NCBI GenBank assembly: GCA_024640845.1
Contig: JAHEEE010000005.1
Span: 1-64,000 of the forward strand
Reading direction: 5' to 3'
Source: Myxococcales bacterium
GTDB taxonomy: Bacteria; Myxococcota_A; Polyangia; Polyangiales; Houyiibacteriaceae
DNA: 64,000 bases
This document shows positions 1 through 8,905 of the stretch, piece after piece. The position numbers and the translations under genes are program-made. Each line of letters starts with the position of its first letter. The stretch's first letter is position 1. The notes under the pieces are model-generated. The model searched no databases, was not told the DNA's origin, and was given only the letters and a program-made list of their open reading frames with translations.

Positions 1-192
1 TTCCATCTGCTCCGGGCCTACGCGCTCCTCCACTTCGATGGCGGCGTCGACCTCGCCTCCTATCAGCGCGACTTGGAGCAAGACCTGCTCCGCTACTACC
101 TCTTCCTCTGCGAGGTGCGAAATCCCGAGTGGGAAGCCGAACGCATGCGCTTTGAGGTATTCCTTTCCCTGCTTCGGATGACGAAGACCTGA
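1..192 (+). CDS. 3' end of an unrecognised protein (partial)
   Basis: An open frame runs from the first base of the window to a TGA, giving the last 63 residues of a protein whose start lies outside. The fragment is rich in Leu, Arg and aromatic residues (ends in SLLRMTKT) and looks helical. It shows no motif I can assign to a family. The next gene starts 58 bases later on the same strand, so the two could be co-transcribed, but nothing in the sequence proves it. The coding call rests on the frame staying open and on protein-like composition. Confidence 0.5.
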   Translation, partial: FHLLRAYALLHFDGGVDLASYQRDLEQDLLRYYLFLCEVRNPEWEAERMRFEVFLSLLRMTKT

Positions 193-250
193 TCGATCTT
201 GATACCTGCTCGCAGGACTGAAGCCATTCTCTGGTGGGCAGCTCACGCCG

Positions 251-787
251 ATGAGTCCAATACTCTGCCCTGTGAAGAGATCTCTTTGGCTCTGGGTCGT
301 CATATTCGCCGCGGTGGTCGCGACTCCGCTCATCGCCGGTCCACCGAAGCCCGAATCCATCAAATGGATGATCGCTGCCCGCTTCCCGAGCGTCTCGTGG
401 ATCGATGCCAGCACCCTTGCCGCTTGGATGCAGGATGACGCCCGGAAGGATCTCCTGCTTCTCGACGTGCGCACCGAGGAAGAGTACGCGGTGAGCCATC
501 TACGAGGTGCAATGCGTGTGGACCCGGAGAGGCCGGAGGTCTCGGAATTGCCGATTCCTGAGGGTGCAACGGTCGTCGTCTATTGTTCGATCGGCTATCG
601 AAGCGCGGCCCTCGTCGGGGAGCTTCGCCGCAGAGGCATCGACCAAGTCTACAACCTGACGGGGGGCATCTTCGGATGGGCCAACGCCGGTCGCCCGCTG
701 TTCGTAGACGAAACCCGGGTCAAGACCGTCCACCCATACGACAACATGTGGGGCTGGCTCGTGCGCGATGAGCTTCGCGGCTACTAG
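251..787 (+). CDS. Membrane-anchored or periplasmic rhodanese-domain protein
   Basis: A 178-residue protein. Residues 8-30 (KRSLWLWVVIFAAVV...) form a signal peptide or signal anchor, so the rest should be outside the cytoplasm. Residues about 45-155 are one rhodanese domain: the LLLLDVRTEEEY motif, then an active-site loop YCSIGYRS with the sulfur-carrying Cys112, then the GGIFGWANAGRPL end typical of single-domain rhodaneses. Such proteins carry persulfide sulfur; the acceptor here is unknown. It ends 8 bases before the LamG-VanZ gene and is probably in the same transcript. A GTG 21 bases downstream (residue 8) is an alternative start. Confidence 0.85.
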   Translation: MSPILCPVKRSLWLWVVIFAAVVATPLIAGPPKPESIKWMIAARFPSVSWIDASTLAAWMQDDARKDLLLLDVRTEEEYAVSHLRGAMRVDPERPEVSELPIPEGATVVVYCSIGYRSAALVGELRRRGIDQVYNLTGGIFGWANAGRPLFVDETRVKTVHPYDNMWGWLVRDELRGY

Positions 788-795
788 AGGTATTT

Positions 796-1914
796 TTGAG
801 TAGACGAACCATACCCGCCATTCTGCTCGCCATCTCGGTTCTTGGCATCGCCATCGCGGGACTCGCGGGCAAAGGTTTCGTCGCGACCAATGACGTTGCT
901 TGGGTGAGTGATCCTCCGGCACTGGAGTTCCGTGGCAACGGCCTGGCATACACGGGTGTGCTGTTGCTTTCCGACTCTGCCGCCAACAACGAGGGCGCCA
1001 CACTTTTTCTAGTTCTAGACCCCGATAGAGGATCATCCGAGCGCGGCTTTCAGATTATCGTCACCTTCAGCAGTGGCGAAAGCAAGTCGCAGCTCGCGGT
1101 CGCCCAATGGCAGCGTCAGCTCATCGTCATGAACGGCGATGACTATGAACACGACGAGCGGCGCCCGCGGCTGACAACTGAAGTCGATGACGACGCAGAT
1201 CGATTCGTGTTCTTGGCGATCAGGCTCGGCGCTCGGTCCAGCGAGCTGTTCGTAGACGGCGTGCGCGCCTCAGCACTGAGCTCCATGTTCAAATTGCCGC
1301 CGGAGGACGCCAAGCTTCGCCTCATCCTCGGAGATTCCTTCGAGCTTAGAAATGCATGGTCGGGTCGCATCGCTGGTTTGGCGCTTTTCGAAGGTCAATT
1401 GCCGGAGGCCGAGCTCGCCCGCGCCTGGCAACACTGGTCTGCAGATCAGCGTTTCTCGCTGGCAGCTCCCGCCGCGGCGAGCGTTTACTACGACTTCGCC
1501 CAACCTCCCGGCGCCGAAGTCATGGATCTCTCCGGTAGAGGCAACGATCTGTTGCTGCCTCGAATCCGCAAACCTCTGCAGCCCGACTTGGCCAGCTTGT
1601 CCCTGCAGCCCTCCTCAACGCAGGATATGTGGATCAACGCTCTAGGGTTCATGCCATTCGGCTTTCTGCTTGCCTGGGTGCTCGGATGCGACTCGCGCTT
1701 TAGCAGTGGTCGAGCGTTCCTGCTGGTGATTGTCCTCAGCAGTCTGCTCAGCGGCGCCATCGAGGTGTCACAAGCGTGGTTGCCCGCCCGCACGTCCAGT
1801 TTTCTCGATCTGATCTTGAATGTTTCCGGTGCAGCGTGCGGCGCAATCATTCACCGTCTGGGCGTCGCCACGACCAATCGATCCCGCATTCCGAAGGCCA
1901 GGGACTCCGACTGA
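796..1914 (+). CDS. LamG-like domain protein with C-terminal VanZ-type membrane domain
   Basis: A 372-residue protein with a TTG start preceded by AGAGG at 786-790. An N-terminal hydrophobic segment is followed by a concanavalin/LamG-like beta region (about residues 40-240, with IIVTFSSG, LFVDGVRAS and WSGRIAGLALFEG). The C-terminal about 95 residues are a VanZ-like membrane domain: NALGFMPFGFLLAW, then SGAIEVSQAWLPARTSSFLD and LNVSGAACG, which hold the family's Glu, Gln and Arg-x-x-Ser-x-x-D positions. VanZ proteins contribute to teicoplanin resistance in some Gram-positives, but most homologues have no known role. A LamG fold suggests binding of a carbohydrate or surface ligand outside the membrane. 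Function is unassigned; the domain call is good. Confidence 0.8.
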   Translation: MSRRTIPAILLAISVLGIAIAGLAGKGFVATNDVAWVSDPPALEFRGNGLAYTGVLLLSDSAANNEGATLFLVLDPDRGSSERGFQIIVTFSSGESKSQLAVAQWQRQLIVMNGDDYEHDERRPRLTTEVDDDADRFVFLAIRLGARSSELFVDGVRASALSSMFKLPPEDAKLRLILGDSFELRNAWSGRIAGLALFEGQLPEAELARAWQHWSADQRFSLAAPAAASVYYDFAQPPGAEVMDLSGRGNDLLLPRIRKPLQPDLASLSLQPSSTQDMWINALGFMPFGFLLAWVLGCDSRFSSGRAFLLVIVLSSLLSGAIEVSQAWLPARTSSFLDLILNVSGAACGAIIHRLGVATTNRSRIPKARDSD

Positions 1915-2139
1915 AGCGACCTGTCCGAAATGCCTGCCCTGTAGGGATCCGGATTCGCATAGCTGTGGTTTGACCGAAAAGCGAGGACATCATCCACTTT
2001 TTTTACGTCAATGCAGTCTTCTAGGCCCACGATCATCGAACTGAAATCTTGGTCACACGCGGCCGGATCTTCTGTTATCGTCGCGGGCCCGTCGTGCTTC
2101 CCTTTTTCGGAGCCTGACGAGGCTTTCGCGGAGGGTCGG

Positions 2140-4638
2140 ATGGCGCGTTTCATTTCTTTGATTGCTTTGTGTGGATTGTTGGCGGCCGCTGGATGCAGCT
2201 CGTCTGATGGGGGCGGAGTCGCCGGGAACGGTGGCAACGGCGGCGGCGGCGAAGGCGGCACGGGCGGCAGCGTTGCTCTTTGCGGCGACCTCAGTACCGA
2301 GGATCTCCCCGGTGATCCAGGGGACGGAAACTATGACGCCAACATCGTGTGGACGCAGTACGGCATTCCCCATGTGACCGCCGACGACTGGGGAAGCCTC
2401 GGCTACGGAGCCGGCTACGCCTATGCGAAAGAGAACTTCTGCGTCCTGATGCAGGAAGTGATCCGCGCCAACGGCGAGAGCATGCGTTGGTTCGGCAACG
2501 ACGGAGGAAACCTCGCGGACGACCTCGTGTACCGCTTCTACAGCAACGACGAGTACATCGAGAACGAGTTCATCGCGGCCGCCGACGAGACGCTGCAAGC
2601 GATGACCGTCGGATACGCCGAGGGCTTCAATCGATATCTTGCGGAGACTGGCGTCGAAAATCTTCCAGAAGGCCCCGAGGGCTGCCGCGGTGCGGATTGG
2701 GTTCGACCGATCACCGAGATCGACCTCGCCAAGGTGTATCGAAAGCTCATCCTCCGAGCAGGCGTGGGCACCTTGGCTCCGCTCATTCTCGCCGCGGACG
2801 CGCCGACGATGACGATGGCGGCCAAGAGCCGGGTCGTGCCGGAAAGCGTGCTGATCGAGGAGTCGGCCTGGGGCATGCCCGAGGCGACGGCGATGGGCAG
2901 CAATGCGTACGGCATTGGAGCGGAAGGCTCGCAGACCGAGTACGGCATTCTGCTCGGCAACCCCCACTTCCCCTGGCGCGGGCCCGAGCGTTGGTTCCAG
3001 CAGCATCTCACCATTCCTGGTGTGTACGACGTGATGGGCGCCTCCCTTCAAGGCGTTCCGGTGGTCAATATCGGCTTCAACGGGAACCTTGCCTGGTCCC
3101 ACACGGTGTCGACCGCTCGGCGATTCACCGGCTATGAGCTGCACCTGCTCGAGGATGACCCGATGAAGTACATGTACGATGACGAGGTCCTCGACATCGA
3201 AACCTTCGAGGTCCCCATTCAGGTGAAGCTCGAGGACGGGACGATCGAAGACACGATCCAAGCGATTTACACCACGCAGTACGGTCCGATCGTCGATCTC
3301 GCTCCGGTCAACGGCGCTTTCGGTGGCTGGCCGACCGGGAACACCACGGTCGTCGCCGTTCGCGATGCGAACATCGACAACACTCGCGCGCTCAATCAAT
3401 TCCAGGCCATGGGCAAGGCGAACTGCATCGCCGAGCTCGAGCAGGCGCTCGCGATGATCGGGCTTCCATGGGTGAACACCATCGCCGCAGATCGCCAAGG
3501 TGCGGCCCTCTACGCCGATATCACGACCGTGCCGCATGTGAGCGCGGAGAAGCTCGACAGCTGCGCGGACTCCATCATTTCGGTTGGACTCACCGCGAAC
3601 CGTTTCTTCACGCTCAACGGTTCACGAAGCGAATGCCAATGGGGCAACGACCCGGGTGCGCCCCCGGGGCTCTTCGGCGTCGAGAACTTGCCTAAGCTCG
3701 AGACGAGTCCCGATGTGCCCTACGTGGCGAATTCGAACGACAGTTACTGGTTGAGCAACCCGAACCAGCTGCTCGAGGGCTTTTCCCCCCTGATCGGCAA
3801 CGAAGGCGTTCAGCAGTCGCTCCGAACCCGGCAAGCCTTCGTGCAAGCCGAGGAGCGACTCGCCGGCACGGACGGACTCAGCGCCGAGCCGGGTTTCACG
3901 GTCGAGCTCCTTCAGGACGTCATGTACGGCAATCGCAACATCGCGCAGGAGCTGACGCTCACTGACGTGCTGTCGATTTGCGATAGCGTCGGAGACTGGA
4001 GCGCCTACAGCGCCAATCCCGTCGAGGCAGCGAGCGCATGCGGAATTCTCGCGGCTTGGGACGGCCTCTTCAACAACGGCAGCGTCGGCGCGATGATTTG
4101 GAACGAGCTCTGGCGTCGAATCGACAACAACGCCGACCTCTGGGCCGTGCCCTTTGACGCAAACGACGCGGTCAACACACCCAATACACTCAACGACGAA
4201 GACCCCGACGTCGTCGAAGCGGTGAAGGAGGCCATCGGCGCGGGCGTGGACTTCATGGTGAATGGCGGTATTCCGCTCGACCGACCTTGGGGAGAGGTTC
4301 AGTTCCGTCCGGTAGGCGAAGGTCAGAACATCCCGATTCACGGGGGTTCCGGACGATTCATGTTCAGCGTGATCAGCTCGAGATTCGTCGACCAGGTGGG
4401 CTACGCCGACATTCCAACAGGCAACAGCTACATCCAAACGGTGACCTGGGATGAAAGCGAATGCCCCGACGCGTATGCGGTGCTCACTTACTCCCAGTCC
4501 ACCAACCCCGCATCGGACCACTACGCGGACTTGACCCAGGTCTACTCCGACAAGGGCTGGAACGACATGCCGTACTGTGCCGCCGATATCGAGGCCGCCA
4601 AGATCGACGAAATCGACATCAGCAACTCGGAAAACTAG
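2140..4638 (+). CDS. Penicillin acylase family (Ntn-hydrolase) lipoprotein
   Basis: 832 residues from the ATG preceded by GGAGGG; the frame is open further upstream but has no signal peptide there. MARFISLIALCGLLAAAGC is a lipoprotein signal with the lipobox AAGC, followed by a Gly/Asn-rich linker. The body is a penicillin-acylase-type precursor: an alpha part starting YDANIVWTQYGIPHVTADDW, then the autocleavage site GSNAYGIG, where Ser254 would become the N-terminal nucleophile of the beta chain. GNPHFPWRGPERWFQQHL and FNGNLAWSHTVS follow. The SNAYGIG start resembles the subgroup with aculeacin A acylase and N-acyl-homoserine-lactone acylases more than penicillin G acylase. The substrate is probably an N-acyl amide, not determinable here. 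It acts in the envelope or outside the cell. Confidence 0.9.
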   Translation: MARFISLIALCGLLAAAGCSSSDGGGVAGNGGNGGGGEGGTGGSVALCGDLSTEDLPGDPGDGNYDANIVWTQYGIPHVTADDWGSLGYGAGYAYAKENFCVLMQEVIRANGESMRWFGNDGGNLADDLVYRFYSNDEYIENEFIAAADETLQAMTVGYAEGFNRYLAETGVENLPEGPEGCRGADWVRPITEIDLAKVYRKLILRAGVGTLAPLILAADAPTMTMAAKSRVVPESVLIEESAWGMPEATAMGSNAYGIGAEGSQTEYGILLGNPHFPWRGPERWFQQHLTIPGVYDVMGASLQGVPVVNIGFNGNLAWSHTVSTARRFTGYELHLLEDDPMKYMYDDEVLDIETFEVPIQVKLEDGTIEDTIQAIYTTQYGPIVDLAPVNGAFGGWPTGNTTVVAVRDANIDNTRALNQFQAMGKANCIAELEQALAMIGLPWVNTIAADRQGAALYADITTVPHVSAEKLDSCADSIISVGLTANRFFTLNGSRSECQWGNDPGAPPGLFGVENLPKLETSPDVPYVANSNDSYWLSNPNQLLEGFSPLIGNEGVQQSLRTRQAFVQAEERLAGTDGLSAEPGFTVELLQDVMYGNRNIAQELTLTDVLSICDSVGDWSAYSANPVEAASACGILAAWDGLFNNGSVGAMIWNELWRRIDNNADLWAVPFDANDAVNTPNTLNDEDPDVVEAVKEAIGAGVDFMVNGGIPLDRPWGEVQFRPVGEGQNIPIHGGSGRFMFSVISSRFVDQVGYADIPTGNSYIQTVTWDESECPDAYAVLTYSQSTNPASDHYADLTQVYSDKGWNDMPYCAADIEAAKIDEIDISNSEN

Positions 4639-4720
4639 TTGATTTGCTCCGGAACTTCCGAGTCTCGCAGCGTCCGGTCGAAGCGCTATCATCGCTGTTG
4701 ATGGCACTCATGAGGACAAG

Positions 4721-6169
4721 ATGACCGAGCTCGGAAGACCATCCACGAGCGCTCAGTACAAGCTCACGGCACGGATCGAGTGCCCCCATGCGTCCGGCTG
4801 GATCGCTCGCATCGGGGGTGTGATCGGTGAGGCCGGCGGGGTCATTCACGCGATTGATCTCGTTCAGGTGATCCGAGGCAATAGCGTCAGGGACTACTCG
4901 ATCGACGCATCGTCCGTCGAACATGCCCAGCAGATCGTCGATGCCGTGGGTCAGATCGACGGGGTCACGCTCCACTCCGTTTCCGACGACACGATGTTGA
5001 TGCACCTTGGCGGGAAGCTCGAAATCTCCCCGAAGATGCCGCTGAAGACACGAGCGGATCTATCGATGGCCTACACCCCCGGCGTTGCTCGCGTGTGCAA
5101 GGCGATCTGCGAGGACTACAAGAAATCGTTCAATCTGACGATTCGCAAGAACTGCATCGCCGTGGTCTCCGACGGTAGCGCTGTTTTGGGCCTGGGTAAC
5201 CTCGGAGCCGCAGCGGCGATGCCGGTCATGGAGGGCAAAGCAATTCTCTTCAAGGAGTTCGGCAATGTCGACGCCTTCCCGCTTTGCGTGTCGACGCAAG
5301 ACACTGACGAAATCGTTCGTTTCTGCGAACAGATCGCGCCGACCTTCGGAGGCATCAACCTAGAAGACATCTCCGCGCCTCGTTGCTTCGAGATCGAGTC
5401 ACGTCTAAGGGAATCGCTCGACATTCCCGTATTTCACGACGATCAACACGGAACGGCCGTCGTGGTCCTCGCGGCGCTCATCAATGCGCTCAAGGTGGTC
5501 GACAAACGCCCCGAAAACCTCAAGGTCGTCGTATCCGGGGCGGGCGCCGCCGGAGTCGCCTGCACGAAGCTCCTTGCCGATTATGGGGTTCGGAATCTCG
5601 TCGTGGCCGATTCGCAGGGTGCCATCCATGGCAAGCGCGACCTCGGAGACAATGACGCGAAACGTTGGCTCGCCGAGCACACGAACCCGAACGGGGAGGC
5701 CGGCCCCCTTTGCGAGGTGATCGCGGGAGCGGACCTGTTCATCGGGGTGTCGGCGCCCAACGTCCTCTCGCGTGATGACGTGCAGCGCATGGCGCCATCG
5801 CCCATCGTTTTCGCGTTGAGCAATCCGGATCCCGAGGTACAGCCCGAGCTCGTTCAGGACATCGTCGCGGTGATGGCAACCGGGCGAAGTGACTTTCCGA
5901 ACCAGGTCAACAACGTGTTGGCTTTCCCTGGCATCTTTCGAGGCGCACTCGACTCACGCGCCAAGGACATCAACGAAGCGATGAAGCGTGCGGCCGCCGA
6001 GGCAATAGCAGCGGTGGTGACGGAGCAAGAGCTGTCGGCGGACTACATCATTCCGAGCGTCTTCAATCGAAAGGTTAGTCGGCAGGTTGCGACGGCCGTT
6101 GCTCGAGCAGCGCACCGGACCCACGTGGGTCGCCGTATGCCCAAGGGCACTGACGTGCTTCGTCCTTAG
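4721..6169 (+). CDS. NAD(P)-dependent malic enzyme with N-terminal ACT domain
   Basis: 482 residues. Residues about 13-90 are an ACT-type regulatory domain (YKLTARIECPHASGW, GGVIHAIDL). The rest is a compact bacterial malic enzyme: AYTPGVA, GNLGAAAAMPVMEGKAILFK with the catalytic Lys, NLEDISAPRCF with acidic metal ligands, PVFHDDQHGTAVV, and the nucleotide-binding GAGAAGVA. It decarboxylates malate to pyruvate with NAD(P)+ and divalent metal. An ACT domain suggests allosteric control, perhaps by an amino acid, which is inference. The start follows GAGGACAAG. It sits alone between the acylase lipoprotein and a minus-strand cupin. Confidence 0.92.
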   Translation: MTELGRPSTSAQYKLTARIECPHASGWIARIGGVIGEAGGVIHAIDLVQVIRGNSVRDYSIDASSVEHAQQIVDAVGQIDGVTLHSVSDDTMLMHLGGKLEISPKMPLKTRADLSMAYTPGVARVCKAICEDYKKSFNLTIRKNCIAVVSDGSAVLGLGNLGAAAAMPVMEGKAILFKEFGNVDAFPLCVSTQDTDEIVRFCEQIAPTFGGINLEDISAPRCFEIESRLRESLDIPVFHDDQHGTAVVVLAALINALKVVDKRPENLKVVVSGAGAAGVACTKLLADYGVRNLVVADSQGAIHGKRDLGDNDAKRWLAEHTNPNGEAGPLCEVIAGADLFIGVSAPNVLSRDDVQRMAPSPIVFALSNPDPEVQPELVQDIVAVMATGRSDFPNQVNNVLAFPGIFRGALDSRAKDINEAMKRAAAEAIAAVVTEQELSADYIIPSVFNRKVSRQVATAVARAAHRTHVGRRMPKGTDVLRP

Positions 6170-6292
6170 CCATGGACCCTCGCGCAGCACTCGGTAATGT
6201 CCGAAGTCGTTCGGGTCGCGCAGCTAGTAAACCTCTTCAGTGCTCGAACACCCGTTCGACGGCGCGCTACTGCATCTCGTTCATACCGGGGA

Positions 6293-6652
6293 TCATTCTC
6301 GGTGCACCGTGTTGTAGGAAAACGCCGGAACGCACACCGCTACGTATTCGGCCCCCTCGGGCCCCGGAGAGCTGTAGCGCACCCATTCCCCCTTAGGGGC
6401 CACGACGGCCTGGCCCGCCCGCACCTCGAGCAAACCCGCCTCGCTTTCGACCCGAAGCATCCCGCGAAGCACGACGGTGTACTCATCGAACTCGGGAGTC
6501 TGCTTTGGTTCCTCCCATCCCGACGGGCTGACCATTTTCGCAATGCTCACGTCGGAGGTGTCGGAGTTGGCCCGGCCCACGAACTCTTCGATGGTCTTTG
6601 GTTTGTTTCCCGCGGGTCTCATCTGGGCGGGAGCTTCGATCAGAATAGCCAC
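6293..6652 (-). CDS. Small cupin-domain protein
   Basis: A 119-residue protein starting at GTG after a strong GGAGG (6659-6663 on the plus strand). A single cupin barrel fills most of it: EFDEYTVVLRGMLRVE, then AGQAVVAPKGEWVRYSSPGPEGAEYVAVCVPAF. The usual HxH metal motif is not obvious (the motif-1 region reads TPEFDEYTVVLRG), so metal binding is uncertain. It resembles small cupins of the EutQ-like or general sensor class. No signal peptide. It faces away from the inositol gene set, from which it is separated by about 96 bases that may hold two divergent promoters. Confidence 0.75.
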   Translation of the reverse strand: MAILIEAPAQMRPAGNKPKTIEEFVGRANSDTSDVSIAKMVSPSGWEEPKQTPEFDEYTVVLRGMLRVESEAGLLEVRAGQAVVAPKGEWVRYSSPGPEGAEYVAVCVPAFSYNTVHRE

Positions 6653-6748
6653 AACATCCTCCGTCGCCGAGGCGCCTCAGTGTCGAATTGACCGCATCCT
6701 TAGAGAAACGGCGCAACTCTTGCATCGGTATCGCTGGTGCCCCCGAAG

Positions 6749-7750
6749 ATGGCCACTTTGCCGCGCCTCGAGAACGTTCTGAAATCGAACGACGTGGAGG
6801 ATCTGGTCAACCGATACGTGCACCGCACGCTCGCGTATTTGTTCGTTAAATCGGTCTTCAGGACCCCGATAACCCCGAACATGATCACGCTTTCCACGAT
6901 TTTTCTCGGTTTCGCTGCCGGCTGCGCTTTCATTTGGGGCACGCCTACCGCGATGTTGTTCGGGGGCGCCGGCCTCTGGGCTGCCGCCATCCTCGACGGG
7001 GCCGACGGAATTCTCGCCCGCGCCAAGAACCTGCAGTCGGAGTTTGGGCGCGCGCTCGACGGTTCTGCTGACGGTCTGGTCGCGGTTTTAACCGTGTTCC
7101 CGGCCTTTTACCACATCTGGGTAACTCGCAGCAATCCTTACGATCTTTTGCTCATGGTCCCCGCGTTGGGTCTCACGATCGTGCACTTGGCGATCTATGA
7201 TTTCTACAAGGAGTCCTATCTCAGGGCCACCCGCCCAGGACAGGGCGGCGAGGGGCGAGATGCGGACCAGATCGCCGAGACCGTTCGGGCGGCACGGAGC
7301 CAGGGGCCCATTACGCAGATGGCGATCAACCACGGGCTGGTCCCGCACCTCAATCGCCAAAAGGCGCTCATCAACTGGCTCAATCCCGACGGATGGCGTC
7401 TGAGCCAGTTGCGGGACGGCGACCGCCAAGCATCCGAAATCTATAGGAAACACAACCTGGGGCCCATGCGGCTCTGGGCGCTCGTGTCTTCGGCGCCGCA
7501 CAGCTATTTGATGGCGATATGCGCCATGTTCGATCGCTTGGAACTGTACCTCTATTTCCGGGTTTTCTTGATGAACGTCGTTTTCTTGGTTGCTCTGATC
7601 TGGCAGCGCTATGCCACATGCAGGACGATCGAGGACCTCGGTGAGGGAGACACCAGGGAACTGAGCGGCGCTAGGCAGTCGATCCCAAACTTACAGTGTT
7701 GCCACGCGAACGTGAACCTCCCTCACAGGCGTGAAGGATTCGCCACATAG
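6749..7750 (+). CDS. CDP-alcohol phosphatidyltransferase family protein, probably CDP-inositol-using
   Basis: 333 residues from ATG (a GTG four codons earlier is possible). It holds the complete CDP-alcohol phosphotransferase signature, DGADGILAR then EFGRALDGSAD, with all four metal-binding Asp residues. I count about six membrane segments. A hydrophilic stretch of roughly 90 residues (about 145-235) separates the fourth from the fifth, which is unusual for this roughly 200-residue family. The enzyme moves a phospho-alcohol from a CDP-activated substrate to an acceptor alcohol in the membrane. The next genes encode an inositol-phosphate cytidylyltransferase and inositol-1-phosphate synthase, so CDP-inositol is the likely donor, as in di-myo-inositol-phosphate synthesis. 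A lipid product is the alternative. The gene starts a three-gene set. Confidence 0.85.
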   Translation: MATLPRLENVLKSNDVEDLVNRYVHRTLAYLFVKSVFRTPITPNMITLSTIFLGFAAGCAFIWGTPTAMLFGGAGLWAAAILDGADGILARAKNLQSEFGRALDGSADGLVAVLTVFPAFYHIWVTRSNPYDLLLMVPALGLTIVHLAIYDFYKESYLRATRPGQGGEGRDADQIAETVRAARSQGPITQMAINHGLVPHLNRQKALINWLNPDGWRLSQLRDGDRQASEIYRKHNLGPMRLWALVSSAPHSYLMAICAMFDRLELYLYFRVFLMNVVFLVALIWQRYATCRTIEDLGEGDTRELSGARQSIPNLQCCHANVNLPHRREGFAT

Positions 7751-7780
7751 AGTCGTCCGCCTAAAGGGTTATTTTCAAGA

Positions 7781-8623
7781 ATGAAAACACGAAACAGTCC
7801 ACAGCGCGCAATCATCCTCGCCGCCGGCCTCGGCAGTCGGCTCTCCGACGGTCGACCCGTCCCGAAGCCGCTCCGTGAGGTTGCCGGAGTTCCCCTCATC
7901 GTTCGCATCATCCGGGGTCTGGAGCAGGGCGGAGTCCGCGAAATCGGGATCGTGATCGGCTATCTCGGCGACGACTTGAGGAACGGTCTGCTGGAGTACG
8001 AGCACCGTGCGAAGCTTTCGTTCTTCATCAACGACGAATACGAAAAGCCCAACGGGACATCGCTCTTGAAGGCGCGCGACTTCGTCAACGGGCCCACGTT
8101 TCTCTTGATGAGCGATCATTTGTGGTCCCCGGAGCTACTCTCGTCCATGGGCGCGTATGCGGTCGGGGAACAGGAGGCAGCCCTCGGCGTCGACTATCGG
8201 ATTGACGCCTGTTTCGATCTCGACGACGCGACGAAGGTTCAGGTCGAGGATGGCCGCATTCTAAGAATTGGTAAGCAGCTCGAAGACTACAACGCATTGG
8301 ACACCGGGCTCTTCCTGATCACGCCGGCGCTCATCGAGGCACTGGACGCAGTGAACGGCCCTGAGGGCTGCTCGCTCTCAGAAGGGGTGGCGGCGCTTGC
8401 TTCGAAAGGCCGAATGAGGGGTGTCGACGTCGGCGACGCTACATGGATCGATGTGGACACGCCCGAGGCGCACGCCGAAGCGGAGCGACTGATCTCCGTG
8501 CTCGGTGAGGAACTGGAAACGCGGCGGCATGCTTCAGCCGAGCACAGTACGGTTACTCGGCGGGTGTGGCCGCAGGCACGCGCGGGCCGATCTGCAACCA
8601 TCAAGAAGGCGCAAGAACGATGA
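7781..8623 (+). CDS. Nucleotidyltransferase, probable CTP:inositol-1-phosphate cytidylyltransferase
   Basis: 280 residues, MobA-like NTP-transferase fold. The N-terminus has the nucleotide-binding AIILAAGLGSRL and PVPKPL motifs. Further motifs fit inositol-1-phosphate cytidylyltransferases of thermophiles as I recall them: NDEYEKPNGTSLLKA, LLMSDHLW, DDATKVQVEDGRILRIGK, DTGLFLI and ATWIDVDTPEA. The predicted reaction is CTP plus myo-inositol-1-phosphate giving CDP-inositol. It sits between a CDP-alcohol phosphotransferase (30 bases upstream) and inositol-1-phosphate synthase (282 bases downstream), which supports the call. A generic sugar-1-phosphate nucleotidyltransferase is the alternative. 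The C-terminal about 40 residues are basic and poorly conserved in appearance. Confidence 0.8.
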   Translation: MKTRNSPQRAIILAAGLGSRLSDGRPVPKPLREVAGVPLIVRIIRGLEQGGVREIGIVIGYLGDDLRNGLLEYEHRAKLSFFINDEYEKPNGTSLLKARDFVNGPTFLLMSDHLWSPELLSSMGAYAVGEQEAALGVDYRIDACFDLDDATKVQVEDGRILRIGKQLEDYNALDTGLFLITPALIEALDAVNGPEGCSLSEGVAALASKGRMRGVDVGDATWIDVDTPEAHAEAERLISVLGEELETRRHASAEHSTVTRRVWPQARAGRSATIKKAQER

Positions 8624-8905
8624 GCTCGCGAATGAGGCGGTCGCATGGGGCAACGACCAGCTCGCGTCCGACTCGCTGACACAGGGGCCCTCTCATCTTG
8701 GTGATGAGGGTGCGCGACCGAAACGAGCGTGTCGCTTCGCGTTCTTCGCGCAACTGGCGAAACTGCGCTCTCGCCGTGGTCAACCACGCTCGTCACGATG
8801 CCCGCGCTCATGCTTTGCTTCAGTCCAAAGGACTGAGGCCGCGAAAACGACGAAACTCTCGTCTGCACTCATGGTATACACGGAACCCACAGGAAAAGGT
8901 TTGGA
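8624..8905. other. Intergenic gap inside the inositol gene set
   Basis: 282 bases with no convincing gene. It holds a perfect 7-bp inverted repeat, TCAGTCC/GGACTGA with an AAA loop (8820-8836), not followed by a T-run. A TATACA hexamer about 30 bases before the synthase gene could be a -10 element, without a clear -35. The AGGAAAAGG just before 8906 is the ribosome-binding site of the synthase. The synthase may therefore have its own promoter. Confidence 0.4.

Noticed and set aside
2053-3537. Long open frame on the minus strand inside the acylase gene
   Set aside because: High-GC antisense shadow; the plus strand carries clear acylase motifs over the same bases and the minus reading is Arg/His-rich with no family signal.
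8601-8783. 60-codon minus-strand ORF between the inositol genes
   Set aside because: No ribosome-binding site, no recognisable motif, and it overlaps the end of the cytidylyltransferase gene; composition is like random high-GC sequence.
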